Of a stretch of 64,000 nt of DNA, positions 27,173 through 38,598 are shown in pieces. Positions within the stretch are counted from its first letter, which is position 1. Each line of letters starts with the position of its first letter. Source of the DNA: Arthrobacter sp. SO5 (lineage in GTDB: Bacteria; Actinomycetota; Actinomycetes; Actinomycetales; Micrococcaceae); assembly GCF_020532805.1 (NCBI RefSeq), contig NZ_MQTQ01000075.1:1-64000 (forward strand). The letters run 5' to 3'. Below the pieces are notes generated by a model. The model was not told the origin of the DNA, did no database searches, and saw only the letters and a program-made list of their open reading frames with translations. A program made the position numbers and the translations under genes.

Positions 27173-28039
27173 CTAAGCCCGCTCTTCCTTGGGAGCCTCG
27201 GTGAAGAGGTCTCCCTGCGCGGCACCGGAACCGGACTTCCCTCCGCCGGCGCCCCGCAAGATGAATGCGACACCGACGGCGGCGACCGCGCCGGCCAATG
27301 GCCCGGCGACATAAACCCAGTAGTCGCTGAAATTGGCACCGACGAGATCGGGCCCGAACGTTCGCGCCGGATTCATCGATGTGCCGGAGATCGGGCTGCC
27401 CCACAGGCCTGCCAAGGCGATGTATCCGCCAACCGCAAAAGCCCCGAGCAACCCGATATTTTGAGCCCCTGAGGCCGTTCCAAGAATTACGCTGACCAGC
27501 GCAAGCGTCAGCAGCGCCTCCATCCAGAACGCGGCACCCGCCGAATAGCCAGCCGCCGGATAGTTCGAACCGTAGGTGGCGGAGACGCCGATTACGGCCT
27601 GCAGCAACAGGCAAGCCAGCGTCGCGCCAGCGAGCTGAACCACAACGTACGCCGGCACCCGGCGCCACGGGAAGTCGCCCCGGAGTGCGAAGGCAATGCT
27701 GACTGCGGGATTCAGGTGCGCACCCGAGACCTTGCCCATGAACAGGATGATCCCCATCACCATCAAACCCGGGCCCACTACGGCCGCCGTGCGGCTAATG
27801 ACGCCGGGGAAAGCCTGACTCATCATGCCACCCCCGGCCGCGACAACGACGAGCAGGAACGTGCCATACAACTCCGAGAAGAGGCGCCGCCATTCCTGGC
27901 GCGGATCATTGAAATCCTCGATGCGCTGCAGGAGGTTCTGCTCCACAACTCCCAGTTCGCTGGCTAAGTTGTTTGCGTGCGCACGGTCCTCGCGCGCACT
28001 TTTGCGTCCGGTTCCTTCGTCGCCCTGATGTTCCGCCAT
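27173..28039 (-). CDS. MIP family channel (aquaporin/glycerol facilitator)
   Basis: A 288-residue membrane channel. The two family NPA boxes are intact: GAHLNPAVSIAF near residue 112 and GTSMNPARTFGPDL near 225. Six membrane helices flank them. A soluble N-terminal extension of about 52 residues and a C-terminal tail with GGGKSGSGAAQ are longer than in E. coli AqpZ. It conducts water or small neutral solutes; the second NPA is followed by R, as in aquaporins and glycerol facilitators alike. The ATG is preceded by AGGC. Confidence 0.88.
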   Translation of the reverse strand: MAEHQGDEGTGRKSAREDRAHANNLASELGVVEQNLLQRIEDFNDPRQEWRRLFSELYGTFLLVVVAAGGGMMSQAFPGVISRTAAVVGPGLMVMGIILFMGKVSGAHLNPAVSIAFALRGDFPWRRVPAYVVVQLAGATLACLLLQAVIGVSATYGSNYPAAGYSAGAAFWMEALLTLALVSVILGTASGAQNIGLLGAFAVGGYIALAGLWGSPISGTSMNPARTFGPDLVGANFSDYWVYVAGPLAGAVAAVGVAFILRGAGGGKSGSGAAQGDLFTEAPKEERA

Positions 28040-28274
28040 GGCTTGCCTCCGCCGATACTGGCATCCTCACCTGCCGTGCCCAGCACGGTCCGGCACGTCA
28101 GAGCCTCAATGTACCGCCGCCTTAGCCACTTGTCATCACTGCGTGTCGACCTTGCGGTTGATGGCCCGTCCGCTGGCAGGCGCCCGTCACTGGCGACGAA
28201 TTCTTCCGTCGCTCGAAGTTCGGGTCGGACAATTTCTAGGGACAACCTGGGGAACAAAGTCCTACGATTCAGCC

Positions 28275-29045
28275 ATGACGCTTCAGACGTGGCAAAAGCA
28301 TTCCGAAGGGCCCCTCATCGGTGCGGCCTTCGTATTCCTGGCGGCCTACTCCATCCTGGTCATTGTCGAACCGGCCGCACCATACTCCACGGCTCTGACA
28401 ATTGCCATCTGGTCCACGTGGGCTGCCTTCGGAGTCGATTACCTCGTGAAACTGTCCCTGTCCCCCCAGCGGGGCCGATGGTTCCTCCGCCATCCGATGG
28501 ACTTGCTCATGGTGGTGCTGCCGGTAGCCCGGCCGTTGCGGCTCCTGCGTCCCTTCACGCTGCGCAAGGTGATGGACCGCGCCCCTGGCACCGCGATTAG
28601 GGCCCGCGTCATGGCCTACGTCATTGCATCCGCCCTCCTTCTCATCTACACCGTTGCCTTGAGTGTCCTCAGTTTCGAAAAGGGCGCTCCGAACGCGAAT
28701 ATCACCTCGATGGGTGACTCTTTGTGGTGGGCGATTGTCACCCTCACAACAATCGGCTACGGCGACTTTTACCCCGTAACCGTTCCTGGCCGCTGGGCCG
28801 CGACAGCACTCATGATCGGCGGATTTGCCGTCTTGAGCATGGTCACGGCGGCCGTGGCCTCCTGGCTGGTTGAGAGCGTGAGCGCCGCAACCGGTGAGCG
28901 GACGAAAGAATCCGGAACCTACAGTACCGAGGAGCTTGCCCAGCTCACGGAGCTGATCGAGAGACTCCATGACCGCCTAGCCGTGGGCCAAGACCGAACG
29001 GATGGTGGCGACGACGAAGGCAGACCACGTAGGGACTCGGATTAA
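28275..29045 (+). CDS. Voltage-gated-type potassium channel (Kv/KvAP-like)
   Basis: A 256-residue channel with six membrane helices. The fourth-helix region has an S4-like arginine series (ARPLRLLRPFTLRKVMDR, about 79-96), and the pore loop has the canonical filter TTIGYGDFYPVT. It therefore looks like a small voltage-gated K+ channel. The C-terminus (ERTKESGTYSTEELAQLTELIERLHDRL) is a predicted coiled coil, suited to tetramer assembly. The ATG at 28275 lies in a frame that stays open for 79 codons upstream. The stop codon is inside the first unit of a 16-bp tandem duplication. Confidence 0.85.
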   Translation: MTLQTWQKHSEGPLIGAAFVFLAAYSILVIVEPAAPYSTALTIAIWSTWAAFGVDYLVKLSLSPQRGRWFLRHPMDLLMVVLPVARPLRLLRPFTLRKVMDRAPGTAIRARVMAYVIASALLLIYTVALSVLSFEKGAPNANITSMGDSLWWAIVTLTTIGYGDFYPVTVPGRWAATALMIGGFAVLSMVTAAVASWLVESVSAATGERTKESGTYSTEELAQLTELIERLHDRLAVGQDRTDGGDDEGRPRRDSD

Positions 29046-29065
29046 GCGAGACTCGGATTAAGCGA
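29034..29065. repeat. 16-bp tandem duplication across a stop codon
   Basis: GACTCGGATTAAGCGA at 29034-29049 is repeated without gap at 29050-29065. The first copy encodes the last residues and TAA of the K+ channel gene. Confidence 0.85.
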
Positions 29066-29380
29066 ATCGTCGGCCCAAGGGTCAACTTCCCGGCCGTCAC
29101 CACAGCCGCCTGCAGTGCGTTGACTCGTGGCCGCTTCGGGGCCACAATCGCAGTATTAATGCGAAGGAGAAGTTGGACACTTCGGGCAAGGTGATAGCCG
29201 ACGTTGCCCGGCAATTCCCTAATATTCCCGAATATTCCACGCAGGACCGGCCGTGAGATTTTCCGTACCAGCCATTTCGATTTGAGCACGAACGTCAGGC
29301 GCAGTTACGCGCTCAGGAGGGACTGATCCGGGCACCGGTGCCCGTGCCGGTCCGCGGATGTAAAGGGGAGGTCGCCGATC
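29066..29380. other. 315-base intergenic region
   Basis: A less GC-rich stretch upstream of the DUF2252 gene. It should carry that gene's promoter. I find no gene, RNA structure or additional repeat. Confidence 0.35.
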
Positions 29381-30817
29381 ATGGCCGAGACCAAAATCAA
29401 GCACCGGAGCGTCGAAGAGCGAGCTGCGAAGGGCAAGGGCTACCGGGACAAGACACCCGTCTCTAGCCACTCGGGCTGGGTTCCCGCACCCGACCGCGCG
29501 GATCCGGTCGCGCTCCTCGAGGAACAAAACCTCACCCGGGAGACGGACCTGGTACCCGTTCGCCACGGACGGATGCTCGCCTCACCGTTTACTTTCTACC
29601 GGGGTGCGGCCAAAATCATGGCGGCCGACCTGAAGGACACGCCGCGGGCCGGCCTGACCACCCAGCTGTGCGGGGACGCGCATCTGTCCAACTTCGGCGT
29701 CTTCGCTTCACCCGAGCGGACATTGTTGTTCGACCTGAATGACTTCGATGAGACGCTCCCGGGCCCCTTCGAGTACGACGTCAAACGCATGGCGGCCAGC
29801 TTTACCATCGCAGCGAGGAATAACGCCTTCACCGAGGAGGAGACTCGAGACGTAACCCTCACCGCGGTTCGAACCTACCGGGAAGCAATGGCCCAGTTCG
29901 CGCAAATGGGCACTCTGGACATCTGGTATGCCCGGCTGTCCGAGGAACAGCTGCTGCAAGCCGTTGGATTGGCCGTAACAAGCCAAAAGGGCAAAGCCCT
30001 CAAGAAGTCAGCCCAGCGCATGGAAAAAGCCGCGCGACACAACGTCGAGAAGGCCCACACCCGCGACAGCCTGCAGGCACTCTCCAAGCTCGCCGAGCTC
30101 GTGGACGGGAAGTACCGGATCGTCAGCCAGCCGCCGATCGTCATTCCGGCCCGCGAGCTGGGGGAATCATTCGGCATGTCTGCCGATGAGCTTCAGCGCG
30201 TGCTTCGCAGGCAGCTCCGTTCGTACCGGGCCACGCTTCAGGACGACCGACGCCACCTGCTTGAGCGCTTCGAAATCATCGACGTCGCCCGCAAGGTGGT
30301 GGGCGTCGGCAGCGTCGGCACGCGGGCGTTCATCGCCTTGCTCCAGGGACGAGATCAGCAGGATCCGTTGTTCCTGCAGGTGAAGGAAGCCACCAGATCG
30401 GTACTTGAGGACCACTTGCCGAAGAGTCGCTTCAAGCAGCCGGGCGAGCGCGTGGTGCAGGGGCAGCGGATGATGCAGGCCGCGAGTGACATTTTCCTGG
30501 GGTGGACCAAGGGCGCGCAGGAGAACCGGTACCTGTATTGGCGCCAACTGCGCGATATGAAGGGTTCAGCCATTGTCGAGGGGATGAAACCACTTGGCCT
30601 GAACTTCTACGCCGACGCCTGCGGCTGGACACTGGCACGTGCGCATGCCCGGTCAGGCGACCCGATCGCGATCGCCGCTTACCTCGGCAAGAGCGACAAA
30701 TTCGAGCGGTCTATCACCGACTTCTCCGAGCGCTATGCGGATCAGAACGAACAGGACTACCAGGCCTTCGCCGAGGCCGTTCGTTCCGGCCGCCTGGACG
30801 CGGTCGAAGGCGTCTAG
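29381..30817 (+). CDS. DUF2252 family protein
   Basis: A 478-residue soluble protein of DUF2252. The motifs include HGRMLASPFTFYRGAA, the AQLCGDAHLSNFG-like sequence (TQLCGDAHLSNFGVF) and LLFDLNDFDET. GPFEYDVKRMAAS and DACGWTLARAHARSGD are also present. These resemble aminoglycoside-phosphotransferase/kinase folds: D in GDAH and LNDFD look like catalytic and metal positions. Substrate is unknown. GGGGAGG precedes the ATG. It converges with selO, with 49 bases between their stops. Confidence 0.88.
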   Translation: MAETKIKHRSVEERAAKGKGYRDKTPVSSHSGWVPAPDRADPVALLEEQNLTRETDLVPVRHGRMLASPFTFYRGAAKIMAADLKDTPRAGLTTQLCGDAHLSNFGVFASPERTLLFDLNDFDETLPGPFEYDVKRMAASFTIAARNNAFTEEETRDVTLTAVRTYREAMAQFAQMGTLDIWYARLSEEQLLQAVGLAVTSQKGKALKKSAQRMEKAARHNVEKAHTRDSLQALSKLAELVDGKYRIVSQPPIVIPARELGESFGMSADELQRVLRRQLRSYRATLQDDRRHLLERFEIIDVARKVVGVGSVGTRAFIALLQGRDQQDPLFLQVKEATRSVLEDHLPKSRFKQPGERVVQGQRMMQAASDIFLGWTKGAQENRYLYWRQLRDMKGSAIVEGMKPLGLNFYADACGWTLARAHARSGDPIAIAAYLGKSDKFERSITDFSERYADQNEQDYQAFAEAVRSGRLDAVEGV

Positions 30818-30866
30818 GCATGACGGCCGGTGGGCCGCGTTCTGGCTCGAACAGGGAGCCGGAGGC

Positions 30867-32330
30867 TTAGGTTCCGCAGAAGGTCCTGTAGGTGCCGAAG
30901 TCTTCCGGCGCGGCGCACGCGTAGCGCTCCAGCCCCGAGCGCTCGTTGAAGGGGTCGGTCACCGCGCTCAGGAGCCGTTCGAGCGGATACAAATCGCCAC
31001 CTGAAGCGGAGGCGAGGGCTTCCTCTACCAGGTGGTTGCGGGGGATGTAGGCAGGGTTGACCCGGTCCATCACCTCCGCATCGGGGCCCAAGGCGCTCCA
31101 GCGCTGCGCCCATGCATCAAACGCAACCGGGTCCATGAACATGCTCCGCACAGGTTCAGCATGGCCGCGGGCAGCCGAGCCAAGGCTCCGGAAGAAGGAC
31201 GTATGGTCGATCCGCCCGACTTTCAGGAGGGTGGGCAGTTCAACCAGCAGCGGCGCGGCCACTTCGTCGTCGACGTCGTTGCGCAGCCCGAGTTTGGTCT
31301 TCATGCCGGCCGCCCAGGCGGCGCTGTACTGCCCGCGGAACGCGGCGAGGAACTCCTCGGCGAGGGCTACCGCCTGCTCCTGGTCGTCGTGGAAAAGAGG
31401 CAGGAGAGCCTCTGCGAGCCGCGTGAGGTTCCACTCCGCCATGACCGGCTGGTTGCCGTAGGCGTAGCGTCCCGCCTCGTCAATGGAGCTGTAGACCGCA
31501 GCCGGGTCGAAAGCGTCCATGAATGCGCACGGCCCGTAGTCAATGGTCTCGCCGGAAATTGTCATATTGTCGGTGTTCATGACCCCGTGCACGAATCCCA
31601 CGAGCATCCATTGAGCCACCAGCGAAGCCTGCGCGGCGATCACCGCCTGGAACAGCGCAACGTAGGGGTGCTCGGCCGACGCGGCGCCACTGTAGTGACG
31701 GCTGATCGCATGGTCGGCGAGGCTGCGCAGGAGATCGACGTCGCCCGTGGTCCGGGCATACTGGAAGCTGCCCACGCGCAGGTGGCTGCCCGCGACCCGG
31801 GTCAGGACGGCTCCGGGCTGCAGTGATTCGCGGCGCACCGAACGACCCGTCGCAATGACGGCAAGGGATCGTGTCGTGGGGATGCCCATGGCGTGCATGG
31901 CCTCACTCACGATGTATTCCCGCAGCATGGGACCAACCACGGCCAGGCCGTCGCCACCGCGGGCGAACGGTGTCCGCCCGGAACCCTTGAGGTGGACATC
32001 GCGAAGGTGGCCGGCGGCGTCGACGATCTCACCGAGCAGCAGTGCGCGCCCGTCACCCAGGCGGGGCGCGAAAGAGCCGAACTGGTGGCCGGCATACGCC
32101 TGCGCCACAGGCGTGGCACCGTTCGGGACAAGATTACCGACGAGCAGAAGCAGCCCGTCTGAACCCCGCAAGTAGGAGGGATCGAGGCCCAGCTCGGCCG
32201 CCAACGGCTCGTTGAGGACCAGCAACCGCGGATCGGGAGCCTGCTCCGCTTGCCACGGAACGGCCAGTTCCGCGAAGTCGCGGGCGAAGTGACCCTCGAG
32301 GGTGACGGTTGATCGGGCTGCGGGAGTCAT
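30867..32330 (-). CDS. SelO pseudokinase-fold protein AMPylator (YdiU/UPF0061)
   Basis: A 487-residue protein matching SelO, which transfers AMP from ATP to hydroxyl-bearing side chains of redox proteins. Visible family blocks are [80 protein letters not shown] and the invariant C-terminus FCGT. The near-terminal Cys is the one that in Escherichia coli SelO takes part in a disulfide-based switch. No selenocysteine is present, as expected for bacteria. The ATG has a GAAG nearby. No dedicated operon partner. Confidence 0.92.
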   Translation of the reverse strand: MTPAARSTVTLEGHFARDFAELAVPWQAEQAPDPRLLVLNEPLAAELGLDPSYLRGSDGLLLLVGNLVPNGATPVAQAYAGHQFGSFAPRLGDGRALLLGEIVDAAGHLRDVHLKGSGRTPFARGGDGLAVVGPMLREYIVSEAMHAMGIPTTRSLAVIATGRSVRRESLQPGAVLTRVAGSHLRVGSFQYARTTGDVDLLRSLADHAISRHYSGAASAEHPYVALFQAVIAAQASLVAQWMLVGFVHGVMNTDNMTISGETIDYGPCAFMDAFDPAAVYSSIDEAGRYAYGNQPVMAEWNLTRLAEALLPLFHDDQEQAVALAEEFLAAFRGQYSAAWAAGMKTKLGLRNDVDDEVAAPLLVELPTLLKVGRIDHTSFFRSLGSAARGHAEPVRSMFMDPVAFDAWAQRWSALGPDAEVMDRVNPAYIPRNHLVEEALASASGGDLYPLERLLSAVTDPFNERSGLERYACAAPEDFGTYRTFCGT

Positions 32331-32522
32331 TCTTCAAGATTATCCTGTGGCACCGGTACAAGCGCCGGAGAGGTGCTGCGTGGCGGCCGGGGTCAGGGAT
32401 GCTATCAGGTCTTTTATGCGGGCCCTGATCTCATTTTCAAAGGGTGGTTCCTGACTTGCGGAATGGCTTTGGTAGCGCGTCAGCCATCCCTACGGCTGGA
32501 GCCGAGCGCACTTGCACTGATG

Positions 32523-33464
32523 TCAGATTGCCGCGCCGAGGGCGTGCACTGCGCGCTCGAGCGGGCCACCGAGTCCCCACTTTTCGGAGAGTGCGGCCAG
32601 GTCTTCGAGACGCTCTGCATCGAGTGGACGGATGCGCAGGTCCATCACGGGAAGCTCAAGGTCGCGCGCTACCTTCACCACGTGGGGCGCCACCTCGAGA
32701 TAGGCCGATGAGCCGGTAATCTTCGTCCGCACCGCGGCTGACAGCGCTGCCGCGGGATCCCGGGCAGCCTCGATGATTCCCGTGAGATCCCCGAACTGAG
32801 CCAGCAGAGCCGCCGCCGTCTTTTCCCCCACGCCCGGAACGCCGGGGATCCCGTCGGACGGATCTCCGCGCAGGACGGCGAAGTCCTGGTACCGGTTCGG
32901 GGCTACGCCGTACTTCGACACCACGACGGCGTCGGTGACGAGCTCAAGCCTGCCCATCCCGCGGGCCGTGTAGATCACGCGTACCGAAGACCCGTCGTCG
33001 ACAAGCTGGAACAGGTCGCGGTCACCGGTGACAATGTCCACCGGAGTCCGCGCCCGCGTCGCCAGGGTGCCGATCACGTCGTCGGCCTCGTGGTCCTCCG
33101 CGCCTATGACCGCTATGCCCAAGGCGCCAAGCACTTCCCGGATGATCGGTACCTGGGCCACGAGCAGTTCAGGCGTCTGCTCCACATCGTTGCCGCCGGG
33201 AACCACCTCCGCGAGACGGTGCGCCTTGTAGCCGGGCAGCAGCGCAACCCGCCAATGCGGGCGCCAGTTGTCATCCCAGCAGGCCACCAGTTCGCTCGGC
33301 GCGAAGTCATGGACCAGCCGTGCGAGCATGTCCAGCAGCCCCCGAACGGCATTGACGGGGGAACCATCCGGCGCTCGCAAGGTATCGGGCAGCCCGTAGA
33401 AGGCGCGGAAGTACAGCGAAGCGGTATCCAGGAGCATCAGTCGTCCGGTCACACCACCGATCAT
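32523..33464 (-). CDS. 5'-3' exonuclease, Pol I N-domain type
   Basis: A 313-residue stand-alone 5'-nuclease. MLLDTASLYFRAFYG near the start, VACWDDNWRPHWR, PGYKAHR, EDHEADDVIGTLA and TGDRDLFQLVDD supply the conserved Asp/Glu metal ligands. DPSDGIPGVPGVGEKTAAALLAQFG is the helix-hairpin-helix. It lacks the polymerase part, as with actinobacterial ExoIX-like proteins, and probably processes flaps or Okazaki fragments or acts in repair. The start is uncertain: ATG 33464 or a GTG four codons later; the conserved region begins at MLLDTAS. Confidence 0.88.
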   Translation of the reverse strand: MIGGVTGRLMLLDTASLYFRAFYGLPDTLRAPDGSPVNAVRGLLDMLARLVHDFAPSELVACWDDNWRPHWRVALLPGYKAHRLAEVVPGGNDVEQTPELLVAQVPIIREVLGALGIAVIGAEDHEADDVIGTLATRARTPVDIVTGDRDLFQLVDDGSSVRVIYTARGMGRLELVTDAVVVSKYGVAPNRYQDFAVLRGDPSDGIPGVPGVGEKTAAALLAQFGDLTGIIEAARDPAAALSAAVRTKITGSSAYLEVAPHVVKVARDLELPVMDLRIRPLDAERLEDLAALSEKWGLGGPLERAVHALGAAI

Positions 33465-33536
33465 GGCACGATCGTCACGGGAGAATGCGCAGTGGCGTCA
33501 TGCCGGGCCGGCGCCTCCCGGCCTATGATCGGGGCT

Positions 33537-34373
33537 ATGCGAACGCCCGGAATACCCCGACGGACCCTCCTGGGGCTCGGAGCGGGCGCCTTCGCAGCGG
33601 CGTCACTCGGGGCGTGCGCCGGCCGGACCCCGGCCGGGGAGCCCCCGTCAATGACCATGGAGACCGGCAGCTTCGCGTCACGGTTCAGCCCGCAGGAACC
33701 CACGGGTTGGACAACAATGGTGCCCGGACCCACCGGCGGCGGCACGTCCGGTCCCCTCCCCGTGGCCCTCTTCCTGCATGGAGCGCACGCGGATCACAGC
33801 ATGGTCTTCGAGGACCTGCACGCGGCAGATGTCCTGGCCCAGCATGTCGCCCGCGGAGGGACGCCCTTCGCAATCGCTGCAGTCGACGGCGGCGACTCCT
33901 GGTGGCACCCCCGCGCGTCGGGCACCGACACGCAGTCCATGGTGGTGGAAGAATTCCTCCCCTTGCTGGCCAGCCAGGGCCTCGACACCGGCAGGCTCGC
34001 CTTGTTCGGCCTGTCCATGGGCGGATTCGGCGCCCTGCTCCTCGCGTCACAGCATCGACTCCCGGAGCTGCGCGCCGTCGCCGCGATGAGCCCCGCCCTC
34101 TGGAGCCAGTACGACGCCGGCCGGTCCGATACGTTCGACAGCGCAGCGGACTTTGCGGCCAACGACGTCTTCGCCCTGCGGCCGGAGCTGGAGTCACTGC
34201 CGAAGAGAATTGACTGCGGCACGGCGGACAACCTGCTCTTCATCGTGAAGGACTATGTGAAGGACTTGCCGGGTGAACACAAGGGCGGATTCCAGGACGG
34301 CGGCCACGACAGCGGCTACTGGCGCTCCATCCTCCCGGATGTCTTCTCGTTCCTTGGCACGCACCTGGCCTGA
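33537..34373 (+). CDS. Exported esterase-like alpha/beta hydrolase, Tat lipoprotein
   Basis: A 278-residue protein. The N-terminus has PRRTLLGLGAGAFAAASLGAC, a twin-arginine stretch followed by a lipobox (SLGAC), so it is probably a lipoprotein exported folded and anchored outside. The hydrolase core includes VALFLHGAHADH and the nucleophile elbow GLSMGGFGAL (catalytic Ser). A late HDSGYW supplies the likely catalytic His. It resembles the esterase D/antigen 85-like group; the substrate is unknown. I start at 33537; an ATG four codons upstream is also possible. The MFS gene begins 77 bases after the stop. Confidence 0.82.
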   Translation: MRTPGIPRRTLLGLGAGAFAAASLGACAGRTPAGEPPSMTMETGSFASRFSPQEPTGWTTMVPGPTGGGTSGPLPVALFLHGAHADHSMVFEDLHAADVLAQHVARGGTPFAIAAVDGGDSWWHPRASGTDTQSMVVEEFLPLLASQGLDTGRLALFGLSMGGFGALLLASQHRLPELRAVAAMSPALWSQYDAGRSDTFDSAADFAANDVFALRPELESLPKRIDCGTADNLLFIVKDYVKDLPGEHKGGFQDGGHDSGYWRSILPDVFSFLGTHLA

Positions 34374-34450
34374 TACGCGAGCCCCGCAGCCGTCGCCCGC
34401 GCTAGAATGAGTGCACAGACACGCACATATGCACCTGGAGGGCGGCCTTG

Positions 34451-35725
34451 ATGCTGACGGTTTTGAAGAACGTGACCTACCGGCGGCTTTTTGCCGCTCA
34501 GATCGTGGCCCTGATCGGCACCGGGCTGCTCACGGTCGCCCTGGGACTGCTGGCCTACGATCTGGCCGGACAAAACGCCGGTGCGGTGCTGGGTACGGCG
34601 CTGACGATCAAGATGCTGGCCTACGTTGGGCTGGCCCCGGTGATCAATGCCCTGGCGGCACGGTGGCCGAAAAAGAGGGTGCTGATCGGCGCGGACCTCA
34701 TCCGAGCAGCGATGGCGCTGTGCCTTCCGTTCGTCACGGAACCATGGCAAATTTTCGTGGTGATCTTCCTTCTCCAGTCCGCCTCAGCGACGTTCACCCC
34801 GGCCTTTCAGTCGTTGATTCCGACCATTCTGGAAGACGAGCGGGACTACACCCGTGCGCTGTCGCTGTCGCGGTTGGCCTACGACATGGAGGCGCTGGTG
34901 AGCCCGGCAATCGCCGCGGTACTGCTGGCAGTGGTCAGCTACAACAATCTCTTCGTCGGCACCATTGCCGGGTTCCTGTTCTCGGCCGTCATGGTTGCCG
35001 TTACCGTCCTGCCCAAGGTCACCGCGCCCGAGATGCCGCAGACCTCGCTGTGGCACAGGACCACATGGGGAGCGCGGATCTTCTGGCGCAACCGGCGGTT
35101 GCGCTCCCTGCTGGCCCTGAACCTCGTCGTCGCGGCGCCGACAGCCCTTGTTTTGGTGAATACCGTGGTCTACGTGCGGGACGTCCTGCACCGCCCCGAT
35201 ACGGATCTTGCGCTGGCCCTGGCGTGTTTCGGCGTCGGGTCGATGCTCGTCGCTTTATCCGCGCCCCGGCTTCTGGACCGGTTCGGGGACCGGGCGGTGA
35301 TGCTGACCGGCGCCGCCCTGATCCCGACGGTCCTGGCCGGCACCACGGCTACGACCGTCTTCGGCGTCCCCGGTGAAGAGTGGTGGCTGCTGCTGGGCTT
35401 GTGGTTCCTGCTGGGCGCCGCGAACTCGACCATCCTCACGCCCTCATCTCGGCTGCTGCGTGACGCCTCCACTGAGGAGACCAGGCCCTACGTCTTCACC
35501 GCGCAGTTCTCGCTCTCCCACGCCTGCTACCTCGCGACCTATCCACTTGCTGGCTGGGTCGGCGCCGTCGCGGGACTTGGCTGGGCCGCACTGGCCCTGA
35601 CAGTTCTTGCGATGATAGGAAGTGCTGCTGCCTTCTTGTCTTGGCCGCGGCACATAGCCGCGGCTTCGGCGGAACCCACGCTTGAGGAGGAGACCGTTGA
35701 ACAGCCAGTCGGGAAGCTCGCCTAG
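34451..35725 (+). CDS. MFS exporter paired with an ArsR metal sensor
   Basis: A 424-residue MFS transporter with about 12 helices (enterobactin-exporter-like subgroup of MFS). I start at the ATG 34451; the frame also has a TTG directly before it. The downstream ArsR gene overlaps its end by 29 bases, which implies one operon and shared regulation. Because the regulator carries an intact Zn/Ni/Co-type site, a heavy-metal efflux role is likely, but that is inference; no metal-binding His-rich loop is obvious in the transporter. Confidence 0.82.
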   Translation: MLTVLKNVTYRRLFAAQIVALIGTGLLTVALGLLAYDLAGQNAGAVLGTALTIKMLAYVGLAPVINALAARWPKKRVLIGADLIRAAMALCLPFVTEPWQIFVVIFLLQSASATFTPAFQSLIPTILEDERDYTRALSLSRLAYDMEALVSPAIAAVLLAVVSYNNLFVGTIAGFLFSAVMVAVTVLPKVTAPEMPQTSLWHRTTWGARIFWRNRRLRSLLALNLVVAAPTALVLVNTVVYVRDVLHRPDTDLALALACFGVGSMLVALSAPRLLDRFGDRAVMLTGAALIPTVLAGTTATTVFGVPGEEWWLLLGLWFLLGAANSTILTPSSRLLRDASTEETRPYVFTAQFSLSHACYLATYPLAGWVGAVAGLGWAALALTVLAMIGSAAAFLSWPRHIAAASAEPTLEEETVEQPVGKLA

Positions 35726-36074
35726 GAACGCTCCGGACGGGTCGTCCCTTGTCCATCCCGTCACCCCGGGGCCGGAACTTCTCGAAACAGCCGCGGGTAC
35801 CCTGCGCATGCTCGCCGAACCCACACGCCTGCATCTCCTGTGGCTGCTTTCAAACGGGCCGGAAACTGTCACCGAACTCACCGCCGCATCCGGTGCGGCC
35901 CGGACCGTCGTCAGCCAGCACCTTGCCAAGCTCCGCCTTAGCGGCCTCGTGGACACACGAAAGGACGGTCGGCACGTCATCTACTCCCTCCACGACGGGC
36001 ACCTGGTCCGGCTCATCCGCGAAACCATCAACCACGCCGACCACCGGATCACCGGCGAGCCGGCCCACGACTGA
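35697..36074 (+). CDS. ArsR/SmtB-type metal sensor with alpha-5 site
   Basis: A 125-residue winged-helix repressor (TVTELTAASGAARTVVSQHLAKLRLSGLVDTRKDGRHVIYSL). The helix after the wing reads DGHLVRLIRETINHADH: with this start, D100-x-H102-x10-H113-x2-H116. This is exactly the alpha-5 inter-subunit site of Staphylococcus aureus CzrA and the Mycobacterium NmtR, which bind Zn, Ni or Co and thereby release DNA. There is no alpha-3N cysteine site (no Cys at all). The TTG start follows AGGAGGAG by four bases. It would derepress its own operon when the metal is in excess. Confidence 0.85.
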   Translation: MNSQSGSSPRNAPDGSSLVHPVTPGPELLETAAGTLRMLAEPTRLHLLWLLSNGPETVTELTAASGAARTVVSQHLAKLRLSGLVDTRKDGRHVIYSLHDGHLVRLIRETINHADHRITGEPAHD

Positions 36075-36098
36075 TGCCGGTGGTTCAGTCCGCGGGGG

Positions 36099-36509
36099 TC
36101 AGCGGGCCTGAAGGGAGGCGAGGGCGGCGCGGAGCCGGCCGTCGGCGTCGTCGGCGACGTCCCGGACTTCCGGGCTGTCGCTGAGTTTGACCATGGTCTG
36201 CGGATCGATGGACTGGATGGTTGTTTCGGCGGCGTCACTCCCCCGTCGGACGACGACGTTGCAGGGCAGCAGCGCGCCCATGTCCGGGTCCGCGGAGAGT
36301 GCCCGGCTGGCCAGGGCCGGGTTGCAGGCGCCGAGGATGATGTAGTCGCCGAGTTCCGCCGCGGCACCGGCGCCCAGCTTGGCCTCAAAGGTAGCGCGGA
36401 CGTCGATCTCCGAGAGGATGCCAAACCCCTGTCCGGCGAGCGCCTCCCGGGTACGCTGGACTGCTTCTTCCCAGGTCAGCGGGACGGTGACGGTGTGCGT
36501 GTAGCTCAT
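36099..36509 (-). CDS. DUF302 domain protein
   Basis: A 136-residue soluble protein: MSYTHTVTVPLTWEEAVQRTREALAGQGFGILSEIDV, FEAKLGAG, YIILGACNPALASRAL and GALLPCNVVVRR are all DUF302 hallmarks. DUF302 proteins are found beside sulfur, thiosulfate and metal detoxification genes; the biochemical role is unknown. The Cys in GACNP and PCNVV are conserved in the family. The start has AGGAG six bases away. It is 29 bases downstream of the CstR-like gene, in an apparent operon with it. Confidence 0.88.
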   Translation of the reverse strand: MSYTHTVTVPLTWEEAVQRTREALAGQGFGILSEIDVRATFEAKLGAGAAAELGDYIILGACNPALASRALSADPDMGALLPCNVVVRRGSDAAETTIQSIDPQTMVKLSDSPEVRDVADDADGRLRAALASLQAR

Positions 36510-36538
36510 GGCTGCTCCTGCAGGGATAGTGAGGGGTC

Positions 36539-36917
<379 letters not shown>

Positions 36918-36984
36918 TACCGTTGTGAGAGGAACGGAGGGTCCCACCCCGAAGCTCCCCACCGCCGACCAAAGGAGTGCCCCC

Positions 36985-38394
<1,410 letters not shown>

Positions 38395-38598
38395 TCCACG
38401 CATTATCTGAAGTCGGCACGAGCCGGACTATCGATCAGCTGACCCCACCAGACTGCCCGGGCGGCAGGCCCCCCAAGTGCTGCCCGGGCTTCCACTTGCC
38501 CGGACCGGCTTTGACCCGGCGAACCGGACGGTGGAGGGCGGCTTCGCGCAAATGAGTGGCCGCCACCGGAAATCCTCCAAGACATACCGAAAGAGATC

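Noticed and set aside
33678..34243. Minus-strand frames within the esterase gene
   Set aside because: Shadow frames of a coding region with clear hydrolase motifs.
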